Source: Polaribacter sp. (GTDB taxonomy: Bacteria > Bacteroidota > Bacteroidia > Flavobacteriales > Flavobacteriaceae). From it: 6,441 nucleotides of DNA. The stretch is from the NCBI GenBank assembly GCA_030731695.1, contig JANQTK010000229.1:7935-14375 (forward strand), read 5' to 3'. This document shows, piece after piece, positions 1 through 5,530 of the stretch (its first letter is position 1; each line of letters begins with the position of its first letter). The translations under genes were made by a program, and so were the position numbers. A model generated the notes under the pieces. The model saw nothing but the letters and a program-made list of their open reading frames with translations. It ran no database searches and was not told the origin of the DNA.

Positions 1-53
1 TAACAGGTTTTTCATCTCAGAAATTCCTGAATAAAAATCAATTTTCAAACAAA

Positions 54-80
54 TTGAATCAGCATGAATTCTTATATTTG
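54..80 (+). promoter_or_regulatory. Probable Bacteroidota-type promoter of ffh
   Basis: TATATTTG at 73-80 is an exact match to the Bacteroidota -7 consensus TAnnTTTG. A TTG at 54-56 could be the -33 element, but the 16-base spacer is shorter than the usual 17-23. Transcription would start around 86-88, leaving a 5' leader of about 20 bases before the ATG at 106. The leader is A-rich and has no Shine-Dalgarno site, as is normal in this phylum. The -7 match is seen directly; promoter activity is inferred. Confidence 0.5.
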
Positions 81-105
81 TGACTCTTAAAAAAGCAAGT
101 AACTT

Positions 106-1434
106 ATGTTTAGTAATTTAAGCGATAAATTAGATAAAGCCTTACACACGCTCAAAGGGCATGGTAAAATCACAGAAATAAACGTAGCAGAAACACTCAA
201 AGAAGTTCGTAGAGCTTTGCTTGATGCCGACGTTAACTTTAAAATTGCTAAAGAATTTACCAAAAATGTTCAAACCAAAGCTATAGGTCAAAATGTATTA
301 ACTACATTGAATCCAGGGCAATTGATGGTGAAATTAGTCAAAGATGAGTTGACTACTTTAATGGGTGGTGAAACTGTAGGTATCAATTTAGGAGGATCTC
401 CAACAGTGATTTTAATGTCTGGTTTACAAGGTTCTGGAAAAACTACTTTTTCTGGGAAATTGGCAAATTACCTAAAAACTAAAAAAACAAAACAAGTACT
501 TTTAGTTGGTTGTGATGTATACAGGCCTGCTGCAATCAACCAATTACAAGTTGTTGGTGAGCAAGTTGGTGTGGAAGTTTATGCTGAAATTGGCAATCAG
601 AATCCAGTTGAAATTTCTTTAAACGCTATCAAATATGCCAAAGCAAATGGCAAAAATGTGGTGATTATAGATACTGCAGGACGTTTGGCTGTTGATGCAG
701 CAATGATGACCGAAATTTCGAACATTCACAAAGCTGTGAATCCTCAAGAAACCCTTTTTGTAGTGGATTCTATGACAGGACAAGATGCTGTAAATACTGC
801 AAAAGCATTTAACGATATTTTAAATTTTGACGGAGTTGTATTGACCAAATTAGATGGTGATACTCGAGGTGGAGCTGCATTGTCAATAAAATCAGTAGTT
901 GATAAACCTATCAAATTTATTGGAACTGGCGAAAAAATGGATGCGATTGATGTGTTCTATCCTGAAAGGATGGCAGATCGTATTTTAGGAATGGGTGATG
1001 TGATTTCGTTGGTAGAACGTGCACAGGATCAATATGACGAAGAAGAAGCTAGAAAACTACAAAAGAAAATTGCTAAAAATCAATTTGGTTTTGATGATTT
1101 TTTAACTCAAATTCAGCAAATCAAAAAAATGGGAAGCATGAAAGATTTGATTGGAATGATTCCTGGTGCTGGAAAAGCGATGAAAGATATTGACATTGAT
1201 GACAATGCATTCAAAGGAATTGAAGCGATTATTCATTCTATGACTCCTTCAGAAAGAAGTACACCTTCTTTGATTGATGTTGGCAGAAAGAAAAGAATTG
1301 CCAAAGGTTCAGGAACAACGATTCAAGAAGTAAATCAATTGATGAAACAGTTTGAACAAATGAGCAAAATGATGAAAATGATGCAAGGTGGTGGTGGTAA
1401 AAAAATGATGCAAATGATGCAAGGAATGAAATAA
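106..1434 (+). CDS. ffh: Signal recognition particle protein Ffh (SRP54 GTPase)
   Basis: Ffh binds 4.5S SRP RNA and the signal sequences of nascent membrane and secreted proteins, and delivers ribosomes to the receptor FtsY at the inner membrane. At 442 residues the protein is a normal full-length Ffh. The N domain (about 1-90) carries ALLDADV at 37-43. The G domain (about 95-300) has every expected motif: P-loop GLQGSGKTT 106-114, DVYRPAA 137-143, DTAGR 189-193, TKLD 247-250 and the closing GTGEK 273-277. The M domain (about 325-442) contains the RNA-binding RIAKGSGTT at 397-405 and ends in a tail very rich in Met, Lys and Gly (from about 419), which fits the methionine-bristle groove for signal peptides. 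The start is the first ATG, about 20 bases below a good promoter. folD follows on the same strand after 85 bases. The SRP RNA gene is not in this window. The identification is secure. Confidence 0.98.
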   Translation: MFSNLSDKLDKALHTLKGHGKITEINVAETLKEVRRALLDADVNFKIAKEFTKNVQTKAIGQNVLTTLNPGQLMVKLVKDELTTLMGGETVGINLGGSPTVILMSGLQGSGKTTFSGKLANYLKTKKTKQVLLVGCDVYRPAAINQLQVVGEQVGVEVYAEIGNQNPVEISLNAIKYAKANGKNVVIIDTAGRLAVDAAMMTEISNIHKAVNPQETLFVVDSMTGQDAVNTAKAFNDILNFDGVVLTKLDGDTRGGAALSIKSVVDKPIKFIGTGEKMDAIDVFYPERMADRILGMGDVISLVERAQDQYDEEEARKLQKKIAKNQFGFDDFLTQIQQIKKMGSMKDLIGMIPGAGKAMKDIDIDDNAFKGIEAIIHSMTPSERSTPSLIDVGRKKRIAKGSGTTIQEVNQLMKQFEQMSKMMKMMQGGGGKKMMQMMQGMK

Positions 1435-1438
1435 TGAG

Positions 1439-1483
1439 TTCAAAGTTTACGATTCAATATTCAAGGTTTATATTCAAAATTCA
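1439..1483. repeat. TTCAA-rich degenerate tandem repeat between ffh and folD
   Basis: TTCAA occurs at 1439, 1453, 1460 and 1473, spaced 14, 7 and 13 bases apart, so the unit is roughly 7 or 14 bases. The segments TTCAAAGTTTA (1439-1449) and TTCAAGGTTTA (1460-1470) differ at one base. From memory, similar TTCAAAGTTTA low-complexity tracts are common in flavobacterial intergenic DNA. No stem-loop or T-run terminator is visible in the 85-base gap, which fits read-through from ffh into folD. A function is not evident. Confidence 0.4.
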
Positions 1484-1519
1484 TTTCTTATTTCTTAATT
1501 GAAAATTCATATTAAAAAA

Positions 1520-2395
1520 ATGATTCTATTAGACGGAAAAAAAACAGCGGCAGATATCAAAGCAGAAATTGCTTTAGAAGTATCAACTTTGATAGAAAGA
1601 GGTCATAAAAAACCTCATTTAGCTGCAATTATTGTAGGAAATGATGGCGCAAGTTTAACCTATGTAAATGCAAAAGTAAAAGCTTGTGAACGAGTAGGTT
1701 TTGAATCGACCTTGATTCGACTTCCAGAAAATACTACTGAATCTGATTTATTGAACGAAATTGCCATTCTAAACATTGATAAAGATATTGACGGTTTTAT
1801 AGTACAATTGCCTTTACCAAAACACATTGACGAACAAAAAATTTTGATGGCTGTTGATCCTGACAAAGATGTAGATGGTTTTCATCCTATGAATGTTGGA
1901 AAAATGGCATTGAATTTACCCACATTTATCTCAGCTACACCTTTCGGGATTTTAGAATTATTAGATCGTTATAATGTGCAAACTTCTGGAAAACATGTAG
2001 TTGTTTTAGGAAGGAGTCATATTGTGGGCAGCCCAATGAGTATTTTACTATCTCAAAAAAGAAAAGTGGGTGATGCAACTGTAACCATTTGTCATAGTAG
2101 AACTAAAAATTTAAAAGAAATCACGCTTCAAGCAGATATTATTGTTGCAGCTATTGGCATTCCTGAGTTTTTAAAAGCAGACATGATCAAAGAAAATGTT
2201 ACTGTAATTGACGTTGGAATTACACGTTTGGCAGATTCAACCAAACAAAGCGGTTTTCGTTTGGTAGGTGATGTTGCATTTGATGAAGTTTCTAAAAAAT
2301 GTGATTTTATTACTCCTGTTCCTGGGGGTGTTGGACCAATGACGATTGCAATGTTATTGAAAAATACGTTGTTGGCTTGTAAAAGAAAAAGCTAA
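1520..2395 (+). CDS. folD: FolD: methylenetetrahydrofolate dehydrogenase / methenyltetrahydrofolate cyclohydrolase
   Basis: This cytosolic enzyme oxidises 5,10-methylene-THF with NADP+ and hydrolyses the methenyl product to 10-formyl-THF, feeding purine and formyl-Met-tRNA synthesis. The frame stays open upstream to a TTG at 1499, but the ATG at 1520 gives MILLDGKK, the usual FolD N-terminus, after an A-rich leader, so I start there (291 residues, normal length). Catalytic residues match E. coli FolD: Tyr48 and Lys52 (the YxxxK pair), Gln96 in VQLPLP, and Asp119 in DKDVDGFHP. The NADP-binding loop is LGRSHIVGSP (163-172), and the C-terminal signature PVPGGVGPMT is at 266-275. A short insertion around 180-186 (QKRKVGDA) is, as I recall, typical of Bacteroidota FolD. 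It is probably in an operon with ffh and ends 9 bases before the convergent cupin gene. Confidence 0.97.
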   Translation: MILLDGKKTAADIKAEIALEVSTLIERGHKKPHLAAIIVGNDGASLTYVNAKVKACERVGFESTLIRLPENTTESDLLNEIAILNIDKDIDGFIVQLPLPKHIDEQKILMAVDPDKDVDGFHPMNVGKMALNLPTFISATPFGILELLDRYNVQTSGKHVVVLGRSHIVGSPMSILLSQKRKVGDATVTICHSRTKNLKEITLQADIIVAAIGIPEFLKADMIKENVTVIDVGITRLADSTKQSGFRLVGDVAFDEVSKKCDFITPVPGGVGPMTIAMLLKNTLLACKRKS

Positions 2396-2400
2396 TTTTT
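2374..2400 (+). terminator. Weak intrinsic-terminator-like hairpin at the end of folD
   Basis: GGCTT (2374-2378) can pair with AAGCT (2389-2393) across a 10-base loop, with one G-U pair, and is followed by AATTTTT (2394-2400). The stem lies inside the last codons of folD. It is short, so this is only a candidate. It is also the only terminator-like signal in the convergent folD/cupin junction. Confidence 0.28.
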
Positions 2401-2404
2401 AAAT

Positions 2405-2773
2405 CTACTCTTCTTCCCTATTCACCAAATCCATAGAAAAAGCGGGTGTACAAATGGCAATATATTCGCAAGGTTCATCAAAAGGATTTGAATATTGAAC
2501 GCGCGTATTTTTTTCAATTTTGATGGATTGACCTGTTTCTAAAACAACTACTTCATCATCAATAATAAATTGTTTTTTACCTTTAATGATATAAGTAAAC
2601 TCATCAAAAGCAGGTGTTTGAAAAGGTTCGCTCCATTTTGGTGGTGCAATCATGTGTGCAATACTAATGGCTGAATTGTTATCAGAAGCCAACCCGAAAT
2701 GTTCTTCAATTAGTTTTCCATCAGTAGTTGGAACTACAAATGGTGATTTTTGAATGGTATATTTTTTTGTCAT
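2405..2773 (-). CDS. Small single-domain cupin protein, function unknown
   Basis: The 122-residue protein is a single cupin beta-barrel with no signal peptide, so it is presumably cytosolic. Cupin motif 1 is represented by SEPFQTPAFDEFTYIIKGK (48-66), with Glu58 and Gly65 kept. The His-x-His metal ligands of the classical motif are absent (Phe51, Gln52 and Thr53 occupy the region). Motif 2 spans GQSIKIEKNTRVQYSNP (81-97), where the usual His position is Tyr94. The C-terminus PAFSMDLVNREE resembles the PAFSPxxVHRE ending of a widespread cupin family (recalled, not searched). With the ligand set missing, it may bind no metal, or may bind a small molecule instead. The ATG at 2773 is the first in frame and gives a complete barrel. 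It converges with folD, and the structured element at 2784-2856 lies just upstream of its start. No pathway can be assigned. Confidence 0.85.
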   Translation of the reverse strand: MTKKYTIQKSPFVVPTTDGKLIEEHFGLASDNNSAISIAHMIAPPKWSEPFQTPAFDEFTYIIKGKKQFIIDDEVVVLETGQSIKIEKNTRVQYSNPFDEPCEYIAICTPAFSMDLVNREEE

Positions 2774-2783
2774 AACGAAATGT

Positions 2784-2856
2784 GCGAAAGCGATTGGAAT
2801 GGCATCCTTTTTAGTTTGATAAAACTAAAAAGATACAATGGAAAGCGCGTTTTTTT
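2784..2856 (+). ncRNA. Structured intergenic RNA-like element (possible Flavo-1-type motif)
   Basis: An 11-bp perfect stem, CTTTTTAGTTT (2807-2817) with AAACTAAAAAG (2822-2832), is capped by a GATA loop. Around it sit the blocks GATTGGAATGGCATCC (2792-2807) and GATACAATGGAAAGCGCG (2832-2849). An irregular helix is possible: A2804-T2834 and T2805-A2833, G2802-C2836, A2799-T2839 and T2800-A2838, then an outer stem GCG 2790-2792 with CGC 2846-2848. Seven T's follow at 2850-2856, like a terminator, which favours the + strand. From memory, flavobacterial intergenic regions often carry GGCATCC(T)n, a variable stem, then AAAGATACAGCGGAAAGC; here GC in both strands of the helix has become AT, which would be compensatory. 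The Flavo-1 label is a guess and has not been searched. On this strand it is antisense to any leader of the cupin gene. Confidence 0.5.
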
Positions 2857-2872
2857 GATAAAAAAATTCGCC

Positions 2873-3439
2873 CTAATCAAACCAAATCACAAATGATTTT
2901 ATTTTTGCCAAATCAGGAATTTGCTCCAAAGAAACTTGTTGAATTGTAAAATCTTTCAAGCCTAATTCCTCTTTATCAACCGTCATTGTAGCGTTCAATT
3001 CATCTAAAAACAAGGTTACAGAAAGTAAAGTAGATTCAACTCTCAAAGCATAACTGGTATTAATTTCTGAAAAAGTAGACTCTAAATTGATGCCGTTTTT
3101 AGTAGCAAAACGATTGTCGTGAATTTCAATACTTTTAATGGTTGACAACGAATCTTGTTGCTCTTTTGGCGTAATTGTTAACAAAAGAGTCCCTTCTTTA
3201 TCGTAAATGAAATATTCGTCTTCTTCTTGAAAATAATCATCCTCTTTAGAATCATTTTCACTCATTTTAGAACTAATTGAATCTTTTTTGAAAATTTCTT
3301 TTAATTCCTTAATGGTTGTTTCTTTGGTAATTTTACCAACTTTCCCTTTTTCTATTACGAATTTATCTTTGTCACTACAACTCATAAAACTCACAAAAAC
3401 TATCAATGCAACAGCGGCTATTAAATTCTTTTTTATCAT
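2873..3439 (-). CDS. Lipoprotein of unknown function, flavobacterial conserved type
   Basis: The 188-residue protein begins with a clear lipoprotein signal: MIKKN, a hydrophobic run, then a lipobox ending FMSC with the lipidated Cys at 21. The frame is open upstream to a TTG at 3481, but starting there would add 14 polar residues before the signal, so the ATG at 3439 is preferred. CSDKDK follows the Cys; whether this charged start acts as a surface-export signal is uncertain. A lysine-rich segment (26-52) and an acidic stretch (61-76) precede a region with alternating beta-type sequence, including DEYFIYDKEGTLLLTITP (74-91), ESTFSEI (120-126) and FLDELNATM (144-152). No enzymatic motif is visible. 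From memory, similar lipoproteins are common in Flavobacteriia. The gene starts 46 bases after the HerA-like ATPase gene on the same strand, so the two may be co-transcribed, but no functional link is shown. Confidence 0.85.
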   Translation of the reverse strand: MIKKNLIAAVALIVFVSFMSCSDKDKFVIEKGKVGKITKETTIKELKEIFKKDSISSKMSENDSKEDDYFQEEDEYFIYDKEGTLLLTITPKEQQDSLSTIKSIEIHDNRFATKNGINLESTFSEINTSYALRVESTLLSVTLFLDELNATMTVDKEELGLKDFTIQQVSLEQIPDLAKIKSFVIWFD

Positions 3440-3485
3440 TTTTTTGTTTTTTAAATCGTTTTTTAACGTTTGATTTTTCAATTTG

Positions 3486-5039
3486 TTATTTCAGTATTTT
3501 ACCTAAAACTCCAAAAACAGCTCTCATAAAAGTGGCACTTGTTAAAACTTTTACTAATGGGTCTTGTGCAGTGCTTCTTCTTGTTGATGTTGATTTGGTT
3601 GCTTGTTTTGCTTTTTCTTTTTCGAATTTTTCACGCTCTTTTTGAAACTCGTCTTCTCTTTTCGCTTTTTCGGCAGCTAAAATACTACTTTCTATTTTAT
3701 TGTTTAGTAGTTCATAGGCACTTTCTCTATCAATTTCTTGATTGTATTTTTTATATATTTTTGAATTGCTGATTACTTCTTCTAACTCTCTGTCTGTCAA
3801 CACATCCATTCTACTCATTGGCGCACGCAACATGGTTCGTGCTAATGGAGTTGGAATTCCTTTTTCGTTTAAAACGGACACGAATGCCTCGCCAATTCCT
3901 AATTTTGTCAACACTTCGCTAGTATCATAAAATTCAGAATTAGGATAATTTTCAGCAGCTAATTTGATGGCCTTTCTATCTTTTGCTGTAAAAGCTCTCA
4001 ATGAATGTTGGATTTTTAAACCCAATTGCGCTAAAATATCTTCTGGAACATCATTCGGATTTTGAGTTACGAAATACAATCCTATACCTTTAGAACGAAT
4101 CAATTTCACCACACTTTCTATTTGATTTAATAAGGCTTTTGTGGCTTCTTCAAAAACCAAATGGGCTTCATCAATAAAAATAATCAATTCGGGTCTGTCA
4201 CTATCTCCTTGTTCTGGAAAAGTTTGGTACACTTCCGCTAATAATTGAAGCATAAATGTAGAAAACAATTTGGGTTTATCTTGAATATCTGTCAATCGTA
4301 AAACCGAAATAATTCCTTTCCCATTTTCATCAATTCTAGTTAAATCTTCCACTTCAAAAGATTTTTCACCAAAAAACAAATCTCCTCCTTGATGTTCAAT
4401 TTCGATAATTTTTCTTAAAATAGCTCCTGTGCTTGAAGTAGAAATGCGTCCATATTCCGCTTCTAATTCTTCTTTTCCTTCATTTGTGATGTATTGCAGT
4501 ACTTTTTTAAAGTCTTTCAAATCTAATAAAGGCAATTTATGATCGTCACAATATTTAAAAATAATCGCCATTATACCCTCTTGCGCTTCTGATAAATCTA
4601 AAATTCGAGATAATAAAACAGGTCCAAATTCAGATATTGTAGCACGAATTCTAGTTCCATTTTGTTGAGAAATGGTTAATATTTCAACAGGGAATTTTTT
4701 TGCTTCGTACGAAAAACCAATCATTTTATGACGCTCATCAATTTTTGGATGTCCTAAATTTGGTTGCGCCAATCCAGATAAATCTCCTTTTACATCCATT
4801 AACAAAACCGGTATTCCTTTGTCTGATAAGTTTTCCGCCAACACTTGCAGTGTTTTTGTTTTTCCAGTTCCTGTGGCTCCAGCAATTAATCCATGTCTAT
4901 TAAGTGTTTTTAAAGGTACTTTTACAAAAGCATTTGTAATGGTTTCTTCCCCCAACATGGCTGCTCCTAAATTGATAAAATCTCCTTTTGTGCTGTAACC
5001 ATTTGTCATGGTTTCAAAGAATTTTTCTTGTTGACTCAT
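3486..5039 (-). CDS. HerA-like P-loop ATPase, YjgR/DUF853 family
   Basis: This is a RecA-fold ATPase of the FtsK-HerA group, related to E. coli YjgR. Family members are expected to form hexamers and translocate on nucleic acid, but the physiological role of YjgR-type proteins is not established. Of 517 residues, the close family length is about 500. The Walker A motif GATGTGKT is at 54-61, DVKGDLSGL at 82-90 is characteristic, and the Walker B strand LIIFIDEAH is at 285-293. A sensor-like VTQNPNDVPEDIL (324-336) and RAFTAKDRKAI (348-358) follow; Arg348 or Arg355 may be the arginine finger. Residues about 450-480 form a charged, probable coiled coil, then a Ser/Thr/Arg linker, and the chain ends in a hydrophobic tail (FMRAVFGVLGKILK) like that of YjgR proteins. 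There is no signal peptide or NurA nuclease neighbour. The ATG at 5039 is the first in frame. The lipoprotein gene lies 46 bases downstream. Confidence 0.93.
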   Translation of the reverse strand: MSQQEKFFETMTNGYSTKGDFINLGAAMLGEETITNAFVKVPLKTLNRHGLIAGATGTGKTKTLQVLAENLSDKGIPVLLMDVKGDLSGLAQPNLGHPKIDERHKMIGFSYEAKKFPVEILTISQQNGTRIRATISEFGPVLLSRILDLSEAQEGIMAIIFKYCDDHKLPLLDLKDFKKVLQYITNEGKEELEAEYGRISTSSTGAILRKIIEIEHQGGDLFFGEKSFEVEDLTRIDENGKGIISVLRLTDIQDKPKLFSTFMLQLLAEVYQTFPEQGDSDRPELIIFIDEAHLVFEEATKALLNQIESVVKLIRSKGIGLYFVTQNPNDVPEDILAQLGLKIQHSLRAFTAKDRKAIKLAAENYPNSEFYDTSEVLTKLGIGEAFVSVLNEKGIPTPLARTMLRAPMSRMDVLTDRELEEVISNSKIYKKYNQEIDRESAYELLNNKIESSILAAEKAKREDEFQKEREKFEKEKAKQATKSTSTRRSTAQDPLVKVLTSATFMRAVFGVLGKILK

Positions 5040-5100
5040 TTTTGTAAATTTTGATAAAAATAATGAAAGTTTGGAGGAATGGAAATAAATTCTCGAAAAT

Positions 5101-5114
5101 CATTCAACCATCAA
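5101..5114 (+). repeat. Left flanking direct repeat of the palindromic element
   Basis: CATTCAACCATCAA here aligns with CATTAAAACCATCAA at 5443-5457, with one mismatch and a one-base gap; the shared perfect core is CCATCAA. A T-run (5115-5121) separates it from the left outer arm. It could be a decayed target-site duplication or a chance match in AT-rich DNA. Confidence 0.4.
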
Positions 5115-5144
5115 TTTTTTTAGACACAAATTTCACGAATTGTA

Positions 5145-5152
5145 CAAATGTA
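5145..5152 (-). promoter_or_regulatory. Candidate -7 box for the HerA-like gene
   Basis: On the - strand this reads TACATTTG, an exact match to TAnnTTTG, about 105 bases upstream of the ATG at 5039. No convincing TTG lies 17-23 bases upstream, so the -33 element is weak or absent. The box lies inside the left arm of the palindrome, so if it is real, the repeat supplies the promoter. Confidence 0.3.
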
Positions 5153-5234
5153 TAATTATAAAAAAATGATGTTTTATTATAATTTAAAACCCTGTTAGGT
5201 GTAAATATTTTATTGGATAAAAAAATAGATTTTT

Positions 5235-5250
5235 TTTGCCACGAATTCAC
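5235..5250 (+). repeat. Inner palindrome arm, left
   Basis: TTTGCCACGAATTCAC is the exact reverse complement of 5334-5349. After two mismatches, five more bases pair (ATTTT 5253-5257 with 5327-5331). The loop between the arms is 83 bases and contains the central hairpin. Confidence 0.85.
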
Positions 5251-5279
5251 AAATTTTAAGTAATCCATCACAATAATTG

Positions 5280-5298
5280 TTTTCATCTTTGATGAAAA
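5280..5298. repeat. Central hairpin of the palindrome
   Basis: TTTTCATC (5280-5287) and GATGAAAA (5291-5298) are perfect reverse complements separated by TTT. This marks the symmetry centre of the larger palindrome. Confidence 0.7.
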
Positions 5299-5333
5299 TT
5301 CAAATTTATAGGATTCATAGTTATAAAAAATCC

Positions 5334-5349
5334 GTGAATTCGTGGCAAA
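5334..5349 (-). repeat. Inner palindrome arm, right
   Basis: GTGAATTCGTGGCAAA is the exact reverse complement of 5235-5250. Both arms contain GAATTC and the CCACGAATTCAC motif that also appears, diverged, in the outer arms. Confidence 0.85.
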
Positions 5350-5442
5350 TTAATTTTAATATTCACTGACACCCCAAAAAGGTTTTTTAAAAATTTATTA
5401 ATTGAAATTTATTTGTGCGTTCAATTCGTGAAATTAGTGACT

Positions 5443-5457
5443 CATTAAAACCATCAA
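5443..5457 (+). repeat. Right flanking direct repeat of the palindromic element
   Basis: CATTAAAACCATCAA directly abuts the right outer arm and partners the sequence at 5101-5114. If the two are a target-site duplication, they have diverged, so any insertion would be old. Confidence 0.4.
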
Positions 5458-5465
5458 GAAAAAAA

Positions 5466-5489
5466 TTTTTATCCAAACATATACATTTT
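5466..5489 (+). promoter_or_regulatory. Candidate promoter of the BNR-repeat protein gene
   Basis: TACATTTT at 5482-5489 matches TAnnTTTG at all but the last base, and a T-run at 5466-5470 lies where the -33 box should be. Transcription would start near 5496, leaving a leader of about 35 bases before the ATG at 5531. The leader has no Shine-Dalgarno site. The match is imperfect; the alternative TATCTTG at 5492-5498 cannot be excluded. Confidence 0.3.
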
Positions 5490-5530
5490 TGTATCTTGTT
5501 GCCTTAATTCAAATTTTCAAATCAAACACA

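Larger units (their letters stand above)
5122..5442. repeat. Large imperfect palindrome (fold-back or MITE-like element)
   Basis: The two halves of this 321-base segment are reverse complements of each other over several aligned blocks in mirrored order. Outer arms 5122-5142 and 5422-5442 match at 19 of 21 positions, with a perfect 14-base core AATTTCACGAATTG. Inside them GGTGT (5198-5202) pairs with ACACC (5369-5373), and AATATT occurs at 5204-5209 and 5358-5363. The inner arms 5235-5250 and 5334-5349 match 16 of 16, and a 3-base-loop hairpin sits at the centre (5280-5298). Similar distances of each pair from the centre near 5289 argue for a single palindrome, not scattered repeats. The CACGAATTCAC-like arms resemble repeats I recall from other flavobacterial intergenic regions. 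No transposase is encoded. It fills most of the gap between divergent genes, so it may carry or affect their promoters. Confidence 0.75.

Noticed and set aside
17..30. Small near-palindrome TCAGAAATTCCTGA upstream of ffh
   Set aside because: The stem is only four pairs and has no T-run or known operator match.
1499..1519. Upstream TTG start for folD
   Set aside because: It adds seven residues not typical of FolD, whereas the ATG at 1520 gives the family N-terminus.
2847..2871. T7/A7 hairpin (2850-2856 with 2860-2866, flanked by GCG and CGC) as a terminator of the lipoprotein gene
   Set aside because: On the - strand no T-run follows the stem, and the inner stem is only A-T pairs. The T7 is better explained as the tail of the + strand RNA-like element.
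3440..3481. Upstream TTG start for the lipoprotein gene
   Set aside because: It would place 14 polar, Lys/Asn-rich residues before the signal peptide; the ATG at 3439 gives a standard lipoprotein signal.
3288..3930. Several + strand open frames opposite the lipoprotein and ATPase genes
   Set aside because: They are complements of confident coding regions, low-complexity Phe/Leu/Ser-rich, with no recognisable motifs.
5073..5123. GGAGG followed by an ATG and a 14-codon frame on the + strand
   Set aside because: The spacing from GGAGG to the ATG is one base, Flavobacteriia rarely rely on such sites, and the frame ends in the T-run next to the repeat arm. It is probably chance.
5104..5286. A 60-codon open frame on the - strand in the intergenic gap
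   Set aside because: It lies almost wholly inside the left half of the palindrome, has no family resemblance, and its composition simply reflects AT-rich repeat DNA.
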